From: Variovorax sp. UMC13
GTDB lineage: Bacteria > Pseudomonadota > Gammaproteobacteria > Burkholderiales > Burkholderiaceae_C
Length of the DNA: 64,000 nucleotides
Assembly (NCBI RefSeq): GCF_014170375.1
Contig: NZ_LZZW01000018.1
Location: forward strand, 186,001-250,000
Reading direction: 5' to 3'
Shown here: positions 25,001-35,673 of the stretch, piece by piece
How the letters are laid out: the number at the start of each line of letters is the position of its first letter
Numbering within the stretch: position 1 is the stretch's first letter
The notes under the pieces: model-generated
Seen by the model: only the letters and a program-made list of their open reading frames with translations
Databases searched by the model: none
Told to the model about the DNA's origin: nothing
Position numbers and translations under genes: made by a program

Positions 25001-26590
25001 TTGATTCGTCACACCCTGCTCGCAATGATGTTGGCTGCCGGCCTGATGCCGGCCGTCGTGGCCCAGGCCGAGACCGTGCGATGGGCGCGCAGCGCCGACC
25101 CGGCCACGCTCGATCCCCATGCGGTGAACACCGGCACCAACTTCAACCTGCTGCACCAGGTCTACGAACCGCTGATCATCCGGCTGCCCGACGGCAAGCT
25201 GCAGGGCGCCATCGCCACCGCGTGGACGCTCACCACCGACCCCAGCGTCTGGGAATTCAAGCTGCGCCCCGGCGTCAAGTTCCACGACGGCTCGCTGCTC
25301 ACGGCCGACGACGTGGTGTTCTCGCTCAAGCGGGCCCAGGCGCCGACCTCGCAGCTGAAGTCGCTGCTGTCCTCGGTCGACACCATCACCAAGGTCGATG
25401 CGCTCACGGTGCGGGTCAAGACCAAGGGCCCGAACCTGATCTTCCCCAACAACCTGAGCAACATCTTCATCCTCAGCGAGGCCTGGGCCAAGGCCAACAA
25501 GTCGGAGACCGCGCAGGACGTGGCCAGCAAGACCGAGAACTTCGCCATACGCAACGAGAACGGCACCGGGCCCTACACGCTGGTCTCGCGCGAGGTCGAC
25601 AGCCGCACCGTGCTCAAGCAGTTCCCGCAGTACTGGGGCCGGGGCCAGTTCCCGCTCGAGGTGACCGAGCTGGTCTACCTGCCGATCAAGTCGCCGGCCA
25701 CGCGTGTCGCGGCATTGCTCTCGGGCGAGGTCGACTTCCTGCAGGACCTGCCGGCGCAGGACGTGGCACGGCTCAAGGCCGACAAGAGCCTGCGCGTGAC
25801 CGAAGGGCCGGAGAACCGTTCGATCTTCCTGGGCCTCAACGTGGGCGCCAAGGAGCTCAAGTACGCGGACGTGAAGGGCAGGAACCCGCTGGCCGATCCA
25901 AGGGTGCGCGAGGCCATCGGCCTGGCCATCGACCGCGATGCGATCAAGACCGCCGTGATGCGCGGCCTGTCGATTCCCTCGGGCATCATCGCGCCACGCT
26001 TCGTCAACGGCTACGAGAAGGCCTTCGCGGCCTATCCGAAGGCCAACGTGGCGCAGGCCAAGAAGCTGCTGGCGGAGGCGGGCTACCCCAACGGCTTCGG
26101 CATCACCCTGCACACGCCGAACGACCGCTATGTCAACGACGAGGCGATCAGCACCGCGGTCTCGGGCTTCCTGGGCCGCATCGGCATCAAGACCACGGTG
26201 GCGGCGCGCCCCATCGCGCTGCACAGCACGGCCATCAACCAGGCCGACACCGACTTCTACCTGTTCGGCTGGGGCGTGCCCACCTACGACTCGGCCTACA
26301 TCTTCGACTACCTGGTCCACACCCGCGGCAAGGACGGCCGCGGCCCGACGAACGCCACCGGCTACAGCAATGCCGACATCGACGCGAAGATCGTCTCGCT
26401 CGCCTCCGAGAGCGACAAGGCCAAGCGCGACGCCACGATCAAGAGCATCTGGCAGACGGTGCAGGTCGAGCGCTTCTACATCGCGCTGCACGACCAGGTG
26501 CTGAACTACGCGTCGAACCCCAGGCTCGACATCCCGGTGAGCCCGGAGAACACACCCTTCTTCAAGTTCGTGAAGGTGGCGAAGAAGTAG
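25001..26590 (+). CDS. Peptide-type ABC transporter substrate-binding protein
   Basis: A 529-residue SBP_bac_5 (DppA/OppA-like) protein. I choose the TTG at 25001 because GAGG lies 6 nt upstream and it opens a clean signal peptide (IRHTLLAMMLAAGLMPAVVA, cleavage near AQA). The mature protein has the family opening RSADPATLDPH, the VWEFKLRPGVKFHDGS motif near residue 80 and FGWGVPTYDSAYIFDYL late. It delivers peptides or similar solutes to the permeases encoded just downstream (7 bp). The ligand is unknown; family members also bind nickel, haem or opines. Confidence 0.9.
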   Translation: MIRHTLLAMMLAAGLMPAVVAQAETVRWARSADPATLDPHAVNTGTNFNLLHQVYEPLIIRLPDGKLQGAIATAWTLTTDPSVWEFKLRPGVKFHDGSLLTADDVVFSLKRAQAPTSQLKSLLSSVDTITKVDALTVRVKTKGPNLIFPNNLSNIFILSEAWAKANKSETAQDVASKTENFAIRNENGTGPYTLVSREVDSRTVLKQFPQYWGRGQFPLEVTELVYLPIKSPATRVAALLSGEVDFLQDLPAQDVARLKADKSLRVTEGPENRSIFLGLNVGAKELKYADVKGRNPLADPRVREAIGLAIDRDAIKTAVMRGLSIPSGIIAPRFVNGYEKAFAAYPKANVAQAKKLLAEAGYPNGFGITLHTPNDRYVNDEAISTAVSGFLGRIGIKTTVAARPIALHSTAINQADTDFYLFGWGVPTYDSAYIFDYLVHTRGKDGRGPTNATGYSNADIDAKIVSLASESDKAKRDATIKSIWQTVQVERFYIALHDQVLNYASNPRLDIPVSPENTPFFKFVKVAKK

Positions 26591-26597
26591 GCGTCGC

Positions 26598-27563
26598 ATG
26601 CTGGTCCATCTGCTGCGCCGGCTCGGCCAGTCCGTGCTGGTGCTGCTGGCCGTCTCGCTGATCTCCTTTCTTGTCTTCCGGCACATCGGCGATCCGACGA
26701 TCAGCCTGCTGGGCGAGGACGCGACGCTCGAGGAGCGCGCCGAGCTCACGGCCCGGCTGGGCTTCGACCGGCCGGTGCCGGTGCAGTACCTGCGCTACCT
26801 CGGCGAGGTGCTGCAGGGCGACCTGGGCGTCTCGTACCGCTTCAAGCGCCCGGTGGCCGAACTGATCGCGGAGCGCCTGCCGGCCACGCTGGAACTGGCG
26901 CTGGTGGCCGCGGTCTTCGCGATCGCGGGCGGCATCGCCCTGGGCGTGTACACCGCGATCCACCGCGACGGCGCGCTGAGCCGCGCGATCATGACGGTGT
27001 CGCTGGTCGGCGTTTCGCTGCCCACCTTCCTGATCGGCATCGGCCTGATCTACCTGTTCGCGGTCGAGCTGCGCTGGCTGCCGTCCTTCGGCCGCGGCGA
27101 GACCGTGAAGCTGGGCGCCTGGAGCACCGGGCTGCTCACCGCCTCGGGCTGGAGCGCGCTGCTGCTGCCGGCCTTCACGCTCGGCTTCTACAAGCTCACG
27201 CTGATCATGCGGCTGGTGCGCGCGGAGATGCTGGAGGTGCTGCGCTCGGACTACATCCGCTTCGGCCGGGCGCGCGGCCTGCGCACGCGCGACCTGCACT
27301 ACGGCCATGCGCTGCGCAACACGCTGATCCCCGTCATCACCATCACCGGGCTGCAGATCGGCTCGCTCATCGCCTTCGCCATCGTCACCGAGACGGTGTT
27401 CCAGTGGCCGGGCGTGGGCTTGCTGTTCATCTCCTCGATCCAGGGCGTGGACGTGCCGGTGGTCGCGGCCTACCTGCTGCTGATCGCGCTGCTCTATGTG
27501 CTGATCAACCTGGTGGTGGACCTGTTGTATGTCGCGGTGGACCCGCGCCTGCGCGTCGCCTGA
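26598..27563 (+). CDS. Peptide-type ABC transporter permease (DppB-like)
   Basis: A 321-residue inner-membrane permease of the BPD_transp_1 family. It starts MLVHLLRRLGQSVLVLLAVS with the first transmembrane helix, has the DppB-type periplasmic loop (RLGFDRPVPVQYLRYL), and carries the ATPase-contact EAA loop in YIRFGRARGLRTRDLHYGHA. About six membrane helices are visible. It is the second gene of a five-domain importer operon, 7 bp after the binding-protein gene and 15 bp before its partner permease. Confidence 0.92.
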   Translation: MLVHLLRRLGQSVLVLLAVSLISFLVFRHIGDPTISLLGEDATLEERAELTARLGFDRPVPVQYLRYLGEVLQGDLGVSYRFKRPVAELIAERLPATLELALVAAVFAIAGGIALGVYTAIHRDGALSRAIMTVSLVGVSLPTFLIGIGLIYLFAVELRWLPSFGRGETVKLGAWSTGLLTASGWSALLLPAFTLGFYKLTLIMRLVRAEMLEVLRSDYIRFGRARGLRTRDLHYGHALRNTLIPVITITGLQIGSLIAFAIVTETVFQWPGVGLLFISSIQGVDVPVVAAYLLLIALLYVLINLVVDLLYVAVDPRLRVA

Positions 27564-27578
27564 TCTCTTCCGTTCGCC

Positions 27579-28522
27579 ATGTCCTCTTCCCGAACTCCCA
27601 CGGCCGCCACGGCCCAGCGCCGGCGCTGGCGCCAATCCGATTCGCCGGTGCTGCGCGCCTTCGCGCGCTCGCGCAGCGTGCAGGTGGCGGCCGTGCTGCT
27701 GCTGCTGATCGCCATCGCCTCGCTGTTCGCGCCGCTCATTGCGCGGCAGGATCCTTTCGACCCGGCCCACCTCGACCTGATCGATGCCTTCACGCCGCCG
27801 TGGCAGCAGGGCATCACGGGCGTGTTCTATCCGCTGGGCGCCGACGACCAGGGCCGCGACGTGTTCTCGGCCATCCTCTACGGCCTGCGCATGTCGCTGC
27901 TGGTGGGCGTGTCCGCGGTGGCGCTGTCGCTGGCCATCGGCGTGCCGCTGGGCCTGGCCGCGGGCTATGCGGGCGGCTGGTTCGACACGCTGGTGATGCG
28001 GGTGGCCGACGTGCAGCTGACCTTCCCGGTGCTGCTGGTGGCGCTTCTGATCTTCGGCATCGCGCGCGGCCTGCTGCCCGAGGGCTACCGCGACGACATG
28101 GCGGTGTACGTGATCGTCGCGGCGATCGGGCTCTCGGACTGGGTGCAGTACGCGCGCACGGTGCGCGGCGCGGTGCTGGTCGAGAAGCACAAGGACTATG
28201 TGGCGGCCGCGCGCATCATCGGCCGCTCGCCCGGCGGGATCCTGCTGCACCACATCCTGCCGAACCTGCTGGCGCCGGTGCTGGTCATCGCGGCCATCAG
28301 CTTCGCGCTGGCCATCGTGGCCGAGTCCACGCTCTCCTACCTGGGCGTCGGGCTGCCGCCGACCCAGCCCTCGCTGGGCACGCTGATCCGCATCGGCCAG
28401 GGCTTCCTGTTCTCCGGCGAGTGGTGGATCCTGCTGTTCCCCGGCCTGGTGCTGCTGGCCCTGGCGCTGTCCGTCAACCTGGTCGCCGACTGGCTGCGCG
28501 ACGCGCTCAACCCCAAACTCCA

Positions 28523-28526
<4 letters not shown>
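27579..28526 (+). CDS. Peptide-type ABC transporter permease (DppC-like)
   Basis: A 315-residue partner permease. It has an N-terminal cytosolic arm, one early helix, then the DppC-type LGADDQGRDVFSAILYGLR motif near residue 85 and the EAA loop (YVAAARIIGRSPGGILLHHI). Its stop overlaps the ATG of the fused ATPase gene (ATGA), implying coupled translation. With the DppB-like permease it forms the membrane channel. Confidence 0.92.
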
Positions 28527-30238
<1,712 letters not shown>

Positions 30239-30248
30239 AGGACCGGCT

Positions 30249-30455
30249 TCACTCCAGCGTGAAGCCGATCTTCAGCGTGACCTGCCAGTGCGCCACCTTG
30301 CCCTCGACCACATGGCCGCGGGTCTCGGTGACCGTGAACCACTGGATGTTGCGCACGGTCTCGTGGGCCTTCGCGATGGCGGTCTGCACCGCATCCTCGA
30401 TGCCCGCGGGCGAGGAGCCGGTGAGTTCGAGCGTCTTGTAGACATGGCTGGACAT
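30249..30455 (-). CDS. Dodecin, flavin-binding storage protein
   Basis: A 68-residue protein with the dodecin pattern: [20 protein letters not shown], then the [14 protein letters not shown] stretch whose tryptophan stacks on the flavin in known dodecins, and a C-terminal strand. Dodecins form hollow 12-mers that bind pairs of FMN, riboflavin or lumichrome and protect or buffer flavins. CAGGAGA ribosome site. It stands alone between the transporter ATPase and a small membrane-protein gene. Confidence 0.92.
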   Translation of the reverse strand: MSSHVYKTLELTGSSPAGIEDAVQTAIAKAHETVRNIQWFTVTETRGHVVEGKVAHWQVTLKIGFTLE

Positions 30456-30591
30456 GGGATGTCTCCTGGTGGGGGTCGATGAAAAAGAGCACGCGACTGC
30501 ATGCTCCACCCGCGGGCGGGTTCAGGCAAGCACATCCGGCGAGAAGGCTACGATCGCTGCCAACCGGTTTTGCTCTTCACCGCGACAGGAC

Positions 30592-30948
30592 ATGCGCCCC
30601 TTCCTCTACTACACCGCGTTGCTGCTGCTCGGATTCGCCTGGTACCACGTCGGCCAGCGGCTGCTGCGCAAGGGCTACCGTGACGAGAAGGGCGAACTGA
30701 CCCCGGGACTGGCGGGGCCCGCGGGGCTGCTGATGGCGGCCGCCGTCGCCTGTTTTCTCTTCTTTTTCATGCTGCGCGCCCTGGTCCGGGGCGAGGTCCC
30801 GTGCGTCGGAAAGGGCTGCGCCGGACAGCTCTACACCCTGGCGGCGTCGCCCGGCGACTACTGGGCCAACGTGCTGTTCCTGCTGTGGTGCGTGCTCGCG
30901 CTGGGCTATGCGGTGTATGTCACGCTCAGGATCTGGTTCCGGGCCTAG
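30592..30948 (+). CDS. Small three-helix membrane protein of unknown function
   Basis: I do not recognise a family. The 118-residue product has three hydrophobic segments (about residues 4-20, 45-64 and 92-112). Between the second and third is a segment with two cysteines (EVPCVGKGCAGQLY, Cys71 and Cys76) and a PGDYWAN motif, likely exposed on one membrane face; a disulfide or metal site is possible. The ribosome site is weak (ACAGGA immediately before the ATG). It is convergent with the glutathione-transferase gene. Confidence 0.6.
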   Translation: MRPFLYYTALLLLGFAWYHVGQRLLRKGYRDEKGELTPGLAGPAGLLMAAAVACFLFFFMLRALVRGEVPCVGKGCAGQLYTLAASPGDYWANVLFLLWCVLALGYAVYVTLRIWFRA

Positions 30949-30956
30949 CGAAGCGG

Positions 30957-31616
30957 TCAGCGGATGTCGTCCACGCGCACGCCGAGACGTTCCGCGTAGA
31001 GCGCGAGCGCGCGCTCGAAGGCCGGGCGCGCGCGGCAGCGATCGTAGAAGGCCTGGACCCGCGGGTGCGGCGCCAGCAGATCGGAATGGCGGATGCCGCG
31101 CAGCACGCTGGCCATCATCAGGTCGGCCACCGTGAACCCGGTGCCGGCGAGCCATTCGCGACCTTCGAGGTGCCGATCGAGCTCGCCCAGCCAGCGGCCG
31201 GCGAGCTGCGGCAGTTCGGCGTGCAGCCGGGAAGCGGCCTTGCCGCTGTCGAACATGCCGATCAGGTCCATGCAGACCAGGGTGGTGCCCACGGTGGCGA
31301 CGGCGGCGAAGCACCACTGGACGACGCGGGTGCGCCCCTGGAGGTCGCCGGGGATCAGCCGGCCGGACTTCTCGGCCAGGTAGAGCGCGATGGCCGCCGA
31401 TTCGGCCACCACGAAGCCGTCGTCGTCGATCACCGGCGCCTGGCGGAAGGGGCTGATCCGGCGGTAGGCCTCGCCGTCGAGTTCGCCGCCGGTGTGGTCG
31501 AGCGCATGGACGCGGTAGGGCAGGCCGGTTTCCTCGAGCGCCCACTGCGCCCAGAGGTCCTTGGTCTCGCCATGGCCCTCGGGAAAGATGCGGCCGAATC
31601 CGTAGAGCGTGATCAT
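30957..31616 (-). CDS. Glutathione S-transferase family protein
   Basis: A 219-residue cytosolic GST. The N-terminal thioredoxin-like domain shows MITLYGFGRIF, the cis-proline motif RQAPVIDDDGF and the glutathione-contact pair AESAAIALYLAEK. The helical C-terminal domain has the N-capping GTGFTVADLMMA. The start at 31616 has an AGGAGG site. The substrate is unknown; related enzymes conjugate glutathione to electrophiles or act in degradation of aromatic compounds. No obvious operon partner. Confidence 0.9.
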   Translation of the reverse strand: MITLYGFGRIFPEGHGETKDLWAQWALEETGLPYRVHALDHTGGELDGEAYRRISPFRQAPVIDDDGFVVAESAAIALYLAEKSGRLIPGDLQGRTRVVQWCFAAVATVGTTLVCMDLIGMFDSGKAASRLHAELPQLAGRWLGELDRHLEGREWLAGTGFTVADLMMASVLRGIRHSDLLAPHPRVQAFYDRCRARPAFERALALYAERLGVRVDDIR

Positions 31617-31761
31617 GCTGTGGACCTCCTGCGGCGCGGCGCGGCGATGCGCCGCGCAGGTGGCAGGGTACACGCCGGCGGCCGCGGCAACAACCGTGCG
31701 CCCTGCGCGCCGCGCGCACAGGCCCTAGTATTCCGTCCCCCGCATCCGTGAAAACCTGGCC

Positions 31762-32262
31762 ATGACCCCCACCCCCGCAGACATCGACACCGCGACCGAC
31801 GCGGACCTGCCCGGCATCCTCGAATTGCAGGCGGCCCACCAGATCGCCCGCGGCGGGATGCTGTCGGCGGAATTCCCGCGCCTCAAAATCGAGCAGATGA
31901 TGCGCACCCTGCCGCTGGTGGTGGCCCGGCGCGAGGGCCGCGTGGTCGGCTTCCTCATGGCCGCCGAGCGCGACATGGTAGCGGCGCCGCCGGTGCTGCG
32001 TGCGATGTTCGCCGCCTATGCGGGCGCGCCCGACGCCTATGTCTACGGGCCCATCTGCGTCGATGCCGCCGAGCGGGGCCAGGGCCTGGCCGCGGCGATG
32101 TTCTCGAAGCTGCGCGCGCTGCAGCCCGGCGGCGAAGGCGTGCTCTTCATCCGCCGCGACAACGAGGCCTCGCTGCGCGCCCATCGGCGCATGGGCATGC
32201 GGGAGGTGGCCGGCTTCGAACTCGACGGCATCGGCTTCGCCGTCTTCTCCTATGTGGGGTGA
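31762..32262 (+). CDS. GNAT-family N-acetyltransferase
   Basis: A 166-residue GNAT protein. The acetyl-CoA-binding region is seen in VYGPICVDAAERGQGLAAAM (the Q/RxxGxG/A loop as RGQGLA) and the C-terminal strand in FELDGIGFAVFSY. The N-terminal strand IDTATDADLPGILELQ is the usual GNAT opening. It would transfer acetyl groups to an amine; the substrate is unknown. It precedes the ParD-like/methionine aminopeptidase pair by 57 bp, but the operator and -10 box between them suggest separate transcription. Confidence 0.87.
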   Translation: MTPTPADIDTATDADLPGILELQAAHQIARGGMLSAEFPRLKIEQMMRTLPLVVARREGRVVGFLMAAERDMVAAPPVLRAMFAAYAGAPDAYVYGPICVDAAERGQGLAAAMFSKLRALQPGGEGVLFIRRDNEASLRAHRRMGMREVAGFELDGIGFAVFSYVG

Positions 32263-32273
32263 AGGCATCGACC

Positions 32274-32308
32274 ATATGAAGCGTATATAATTCGCATACG
32301 TTTCATAT
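32274..32308. promoter_or_regulatory. Large inverted repeat overlapping the -10 box of the ParD-like/Map pair
   Basis: Left arm ATATGAAGCGTAT (32274-32286) and right arm ATACGTTTCATAT (32296-32308) match as inverted copies in 12 of 13 positions, with a 9-bp centre. A consensus -10 box TATAAT (32286-32291) lies in the centre. The ParD-like ATG begins 12 bp after the repeat. Binding by the small ribbon-helix-helix-like protein would block the promoter, the usual autorepression of antitoxin operons. Confidence 0.75.
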
Positions 32309-32319
32309 AGAGGTGGGCT

Positions 32320-32574
32320 ATGGGTATCGTCAAGATTTCAGACCTGATGCACGAGAACCTGCGGGTCGCGGGCAATGCACTCAGCAGGTCCATCAACGCA
32401 CAGGCGGAGCACTGGATGCGCGTGGGCATGCTGACCGAGATGCATCCGGAGCTGGACCACCGGGAGATCTGCCAGCTGTTGATCCGGGCCGAGCTCGCGG
32501 GCGGGCTGGACATCACGATGGCGGCGACGCCCTCGGCCGCCAAACCGGTCGCGGTGCGCGCCGGCAAGCATTGA
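32320..32574 (+). CDS. ParD-like antitoxin-family protein
   Basis: An 84-residue protein matching the ParD-like family: MGIVKISDLMHENLRVAGNA, SRSINAQAEHWMRVG and HREICQLLIRAELAGG. The family is related to ribbon-helix-helix antitoxins that dimerise and bind palindromic DNA. Its start has an AGAGGTGG site just after a 13-bp-arm inverted repeat covering the -10 box, so autoregulation is likely. The next gene is a methionine aminopeptidase that overlaps its stop (TGATG), taking the place where a ParE toxin would usually be. No toxin-like gene is visible. Confidence 0.82.
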   Translation: MGIVKISDLMHENLRVAGNALSRSINAQAEHWMRVGMLTEMHPELDHREICQLLIRAELAGGLDITMAATPSAAKPVAVRAGKH

Positions 32575-33365
32575 TGGCGCGCACCGTTCCCATCCACGGC
32601 GCCGAAGGCCTCGCGATGTCGCGCCGGGCCGCCGGCCTGGCCGCCGAGGTGCTGGCCATGATCGAGCCCCATGTGGTGCCGGGCGTGAGCACCGAGGCGC
32701 TCGACCGGATCTGCCACGAGCACATCGTCAAGGTCCAGGGCGCGATCCCGGCCAACGTGGGCTACCAGGGCTATCCCAAGACCATCCTCACTTCGGTCAA
32801 CCAGGTGGTGTGCCACGGCATTCCCTCGGCCGACAAGATCCTGAAGAAGGGCGACATCGTCAACATCGACGTCGCCGTGATCAAGGACGGCTGGTTCGGC
32901 GACACCAGCCGCATGTTCTTCGTCGGCGAACCCGGCGTGCTGGCGCGGCGCCTGGTGGAGACCACCTACGAAGCCCTGTGCGCCGGCATCCGGCAGGTCC
33001 GGCCCGGCGCGACGCTGGGCGACATCGGCCATGCGATCCAGTCGGTCGCGCTGCGCGAACATTTCAGCGTGGTGCGCGAATACTGCGGGCACGGCATCGG
33101 CCAGATCTACCACGACGAGCCCAACGTGCTGCACTACGGCCGGCGCGGCGAGGGCCTGAAGCTCGAAGCGGGGATGGTCTTCACCATCGAGCCGATGCTC
33201 AACGCCGGCCAGGCCGGCACCCGTCAGCTTGCCGACGGGTGGACCGTGGTGACGAAGGACCGGTCGCTGTCCGCCCAGTGGGAGCACATGGTGGCCGTCA
33301 CGCCCGAAGGCTACGAGGTGCTCACGGCCTGGCCAGGCGGCACCGGCGCCTACCCGCCGATCTGA
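32574..33365 (+). CDS. map: Type I methionine aminopeptidase
   Basis: A 263-residue MetAP that removes the N-terminal methionine from new proteins. The dinuclear-metal ligands and catalytic residues are all visible: VCHGIPS (substrate His), NIDVAVIKDGWFGDTS (two Asp), GHGIGQIYHDEP (His), FTIEPML (Glu) and SAQWEHMVAVT (Glu). It is therefore probably active. It overlaps the ParD-like gene by one base and shares its promoter, unlike the housekeeping copy that usually sits near rpsB and tsf; it is likely a second, conditionally expressed MetAP. Confidence 0.94.
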   Translation: MARTVPIHGAEGLAMSRRAAGLAAEVLAMIEPHVVPGVSTEALDRICHEHIVKVQGAIPANVGYQGYPKTILTSVNQVVCHGIPSADKILKKGDIVNIDVAVIKDGWFGDTSRMFFVGEPGVLARRLVETTYEALCAGIRQVRPGATLGDIGHAIQSVALREHFSVVREYCGHGIGQIYHDEPNVLHYGRRGEGLKLEAGMVFTIEPMLNAGQAGTRQLADGWTVVTKDRSLSAQWEHMVAVTPEGYEVLTAWPGGTGAYPPI

Positions 33366-33368
33366 GGC

Positions 33369-34370
33369 TCAGCGCATGGCCTGCAGCCGGAGGATCTCCT
33401 GCTGCAGCAGTGCGATGAACGGGCCCTTGAGCGCGGTGTCGGCGTGCGCGGGCAGCGTCAGGGTCGCCTCCACGTTATTCAGCAGCTGGTCGCCCTTCTC
33501 CGACAGGCGCAGCGAACGCGCGTCGAGCCGCGCCAGCTCGATGTGGACCGGCGCCTCCATCAGGTCCTTGCTGTGCAGCGCCTGCGCCGTCAGCGCGAGG
33601 CCGTAGGGGCCGCCAAAGAGGGGGAAATCCACCAGCGCGAACTGCAGCGCTTCCGCATTCGGGATCTGGAACTTGTCGACGACCTTGCCCAGCTTCTTGG
33701 CCAGCTTGGGGTTGGCGGGATCCAGCAGCGTGTCGGCCGCGCCGTGGTCGGCGATCAGGCCGCCCAGGGTCCAGTGGCGCTCCGGCGCCTGGCGCTGGCT
33801 CTGGTGCTGCGCGTGGTGGTCCAGCACCGTCCGGAGCACCGAGGTCAGCAGCACGTCGAGCCGGCTGGTCAGGGCGGCCTCCGGGCGCTCGGCGAGCGCG
33901 CTCCAGTCCTTCCAGGCCTTGTAGCGCGCGAGCAGCACCGCGACGAAGGCGCCGGCGTCGTCGGCGCGCGCGGGCAGGGCGTGGCCCTCGGCCGGCGGCG
34001 GCGCCGACGAGAGCACCGTGAAATCGTCCTGCACATAGATCGCCTGGTCGCTCAGCAGCAGGCCCTGCGCGGTGCGGCGGCCGCTCAGCCGGTTCATCGC
34101 GTGGTAGCCGACGAAGAGCAGCGGGATCTCGTCGCCGATCCAGGGCTTGGGGCCATACATCTGCTCGACCGCCTGGGCGAAGACCTGCGCCGCATCCTCA
34201 TGGTCCGGGTGATCGGCCTGGTCGGGCAGGAACAGGAAGGCCGACAGATCGGCATTGGAGGGCCTGCGCACCGCCTGTTCGACAGCGGCCCGCAGGGCGG
34301 CGCCGTGGCGCGCATGCGGGTCCGGCAGGGTGGCCAGGTGGTCATTGAAGGACGCATAGACGAATGCCAT
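33369..34370 (-). CDS. Conserved-looking cytosolic protein of unknown function
   Basis: I do not recognise a family for this 333-residue protein. It starts [18 protein letters not shown], has no signal peptide or membrane helix, and is rich in charged residues with a histidine-rich stretch [18 protein letters not shown] near the middle. A segment [20 protein letters not shown] and a late [20 protein letters not shown] look like ordered core. The ATG at 34370 has a weak GGAGAC-like ribosome site. It is convergent with map (3 bp gap) and divergent from the racemase operon across the third regulatory palindrome. Confidence 0.7.
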   Translation of the reverse strand: MAFVYASFNDHLATLPDPHARHGAALRAAVEQAVRRPSNADLSAFLFLPDQADHPDHEDAAQVFAQAVEQMYGPKPWIGDEIPLLFVGYHAMNRLSGRRTAQGLLLSDQAIYVQDDFTVLSSAPPPAEGHALPARADDAGAFVAVLLARYKAWKDWSALAERPEAALTSRLDVLLTSVLRTVLDHHAQHQSQRQAPERHWTLGGLIADHGAADTLLDPANPKLAKKLGKVVDKFQIPNAEALQFALVDFPLFGGPYGLALTAQALHSKDLMEAPVHIELARLDARSLRLSEKGDQLLNNVEATLTLPAHADTALKGPFIALLQQEILRLQAMR

Positions 34371-34457
34371 GGGGGGATGTCTCCGGTGGGCCGATGGAAA
34401 GCGTGATCGCGGGGCCATCTTAGGGGAGGGCGCGCCCGGGCCCTGGGCCCCCCAACT

Positions 34458-34474
34458 TCGTCGCTTTCGACGAT
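34458..34474. promoter_or_regulatory. Acyl-CoA regulon palindrome, copy 3 (before the racemase operon)
   Basis: TCGTCGCTTTCGACGAT has 6-bp arms around CTTT. A -10-like hexamer (CAAGAT, 34497-34502) is 31 bp from its centre and the racemase-like ATG 77 bp downstream of its end. The site also lies 88 bp upstream of the divergent unknown gene. Confidence 0.7.
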
Positions 34475-34551
34475 GCGAGCCGCGCCGCCGTGGCGCCAAG
34501 ATGCCTTCCATACCAACAGGCCGCCCGCGGGGGCCACAGGAGACATCAAAC

Positions 34552-35661
34552 ATGGCAGGTCCGCTCCAGGGGCTTCGGGTGATCGAGATGGCCGGCATCG
34601 GCCCGGGTCCGTTCTGCGCGATGCTGTTCGCCGACATGGGCGCCGAGGTGATCCGCATCACACGGCCCGGCACGGCCGCCGACCCGAACGACATCCTCAC
34701 GCGCAGCCGCGGCACGGTGGCCATCGACCTGCGCGCCGAGGGCGCGGCGCAGCAGGTGCTGGACATCGTGGCCGGCGCCGACGTGCTGATCGAGGGCTTC
34801 CGCCCCGGCGTGATGGAGCGCCTGGGCCTCGGCCCCGAGGCCTGCCATGCGCGCAACCCGCGGCTGGTCTACGGCCGCATGACGGGCTGGGGCCAGCACG
34901 GCCCGCTGGCTCAGGCCGCGGGGCACGACATCAACTACATCGCGATCAGCGGCGCGCTGCACGCCATCGGCCGCTCGGGCGAGGCGCCGGTGGCGCCGCT
35001 CAACTACGTGGGCGACTTCGGCGGCGGCGCAATGCTGCTGGCCGTGGGCGTGCTGAGCGCGTTGTACGAATCGCAGCGCTCGGGCCGCGGCCAGGTGATC
35101 GATGCCGCCATGACCGACGGCGCGGCGCTGCTCTCGGCCATGTTCTACGGCTTCAAGGCGGCCGGGCAGTGGAGCAACCAGCGCGGCGAGAACCTGCTCG
35201 ACGGCGGCGCGCACTTCTACGACACCTATGCCTGCGCCGACGGCAAGTACGTGGCGGTCGGCGCCATCGAGCCGCAGTTCTACGCCTTGCTGCGCGAGCG
35301 CTGCGGCATCGCCGACGACCCGGCCTTCGACGCCCAGATGGACGCCGCCCGCTGGCCGCTGCTCAAGCTGCGCATGGCCGACGTGTTCCGCACCCGCACG
35401 CGCGACCAATGGTGCGTGCTGCTCGAGGGCAGCGACGCCTGCTTCGCGCCGGTGCTCGACTGGGACGAGGCGCCCGCGCATGCGCACAACGTGGCGCGCG
35501 GCACCTTCGTCGACGTGGGCGGCGTGGCGCACCCGGCCCCCGCGCCGCGCTTCAGCCGCACGCCGCCGGCCACGCCCTGCGCCGCGGGCGACGCCGGCCT
35601 CGAGGACGGTGCCGCGCTGCTGCGCCGCTGGGCCGAAGACCGCCGCGCGTCGGCCGGCTGA
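34552..35661 (+). CDS. Alpha-methylacyl-CoA racemase-like CaiB/BaiF CoA-transferase family protein
   Basis: A 369-residue class III CoA-transferase-fold protein. The sequence follows the racemase branch: [34 protein letters not shown] and [15 protein letters not shown], which in alpha-methylacyl-CoA racemases form the active site with a His/Asp pair. Racemases invert (R)- and (S)-2-methylacyl-CoAs so that stereospecific dehydrogenases can act; transfer of CoA between acids is the alternative. It leads an operon of two acyl-CoA synthetases, a dehydrogenase, two crotonases and a reductase. CAGGAGA ribosome site. Confidence 0.87.
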   Translation: MAGPLQGLRVIEMAGIGPGPFCAMLFADMGAEVIRITRPGTAADPNDILTRSRGTVAIDLRAEGAAQQVLDIVAGADVLIEGFRPGVMERLGLGPEACHARNPRLVYGRMTGWGQHGPLAQAAGHDINYIAISGALHAIGRSGEAPVAPLNYVGDFGGGAMLLAVGVLSALYESQRSGRGQVIDAAMTDGAALLSAMFYGFKAAGQWSNQRGENLLDGGAHFYDTYACADGKYVAVGAIEPQFYALLRERCGIADDPAFDAQMDAARWPLLKLRMADVFRTRTRDQWCVLLEGSDACFAPVLDWDEAPAHAHNVARGTFVDVGGVAHPAPAPRFSRTPPATPCAAGDAGLEDGAALLRRWAEDRRASAG

Positions 35662-35673
35662 GGGCGGCGAGAC

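Noticed and set aside
32320..32574. Classical ParDE toxin-antitoxin pair
   Set aside because: The partner gene is a complete methionine aminopeptidase, and no RelE/ParE-like toxin is present on either side.
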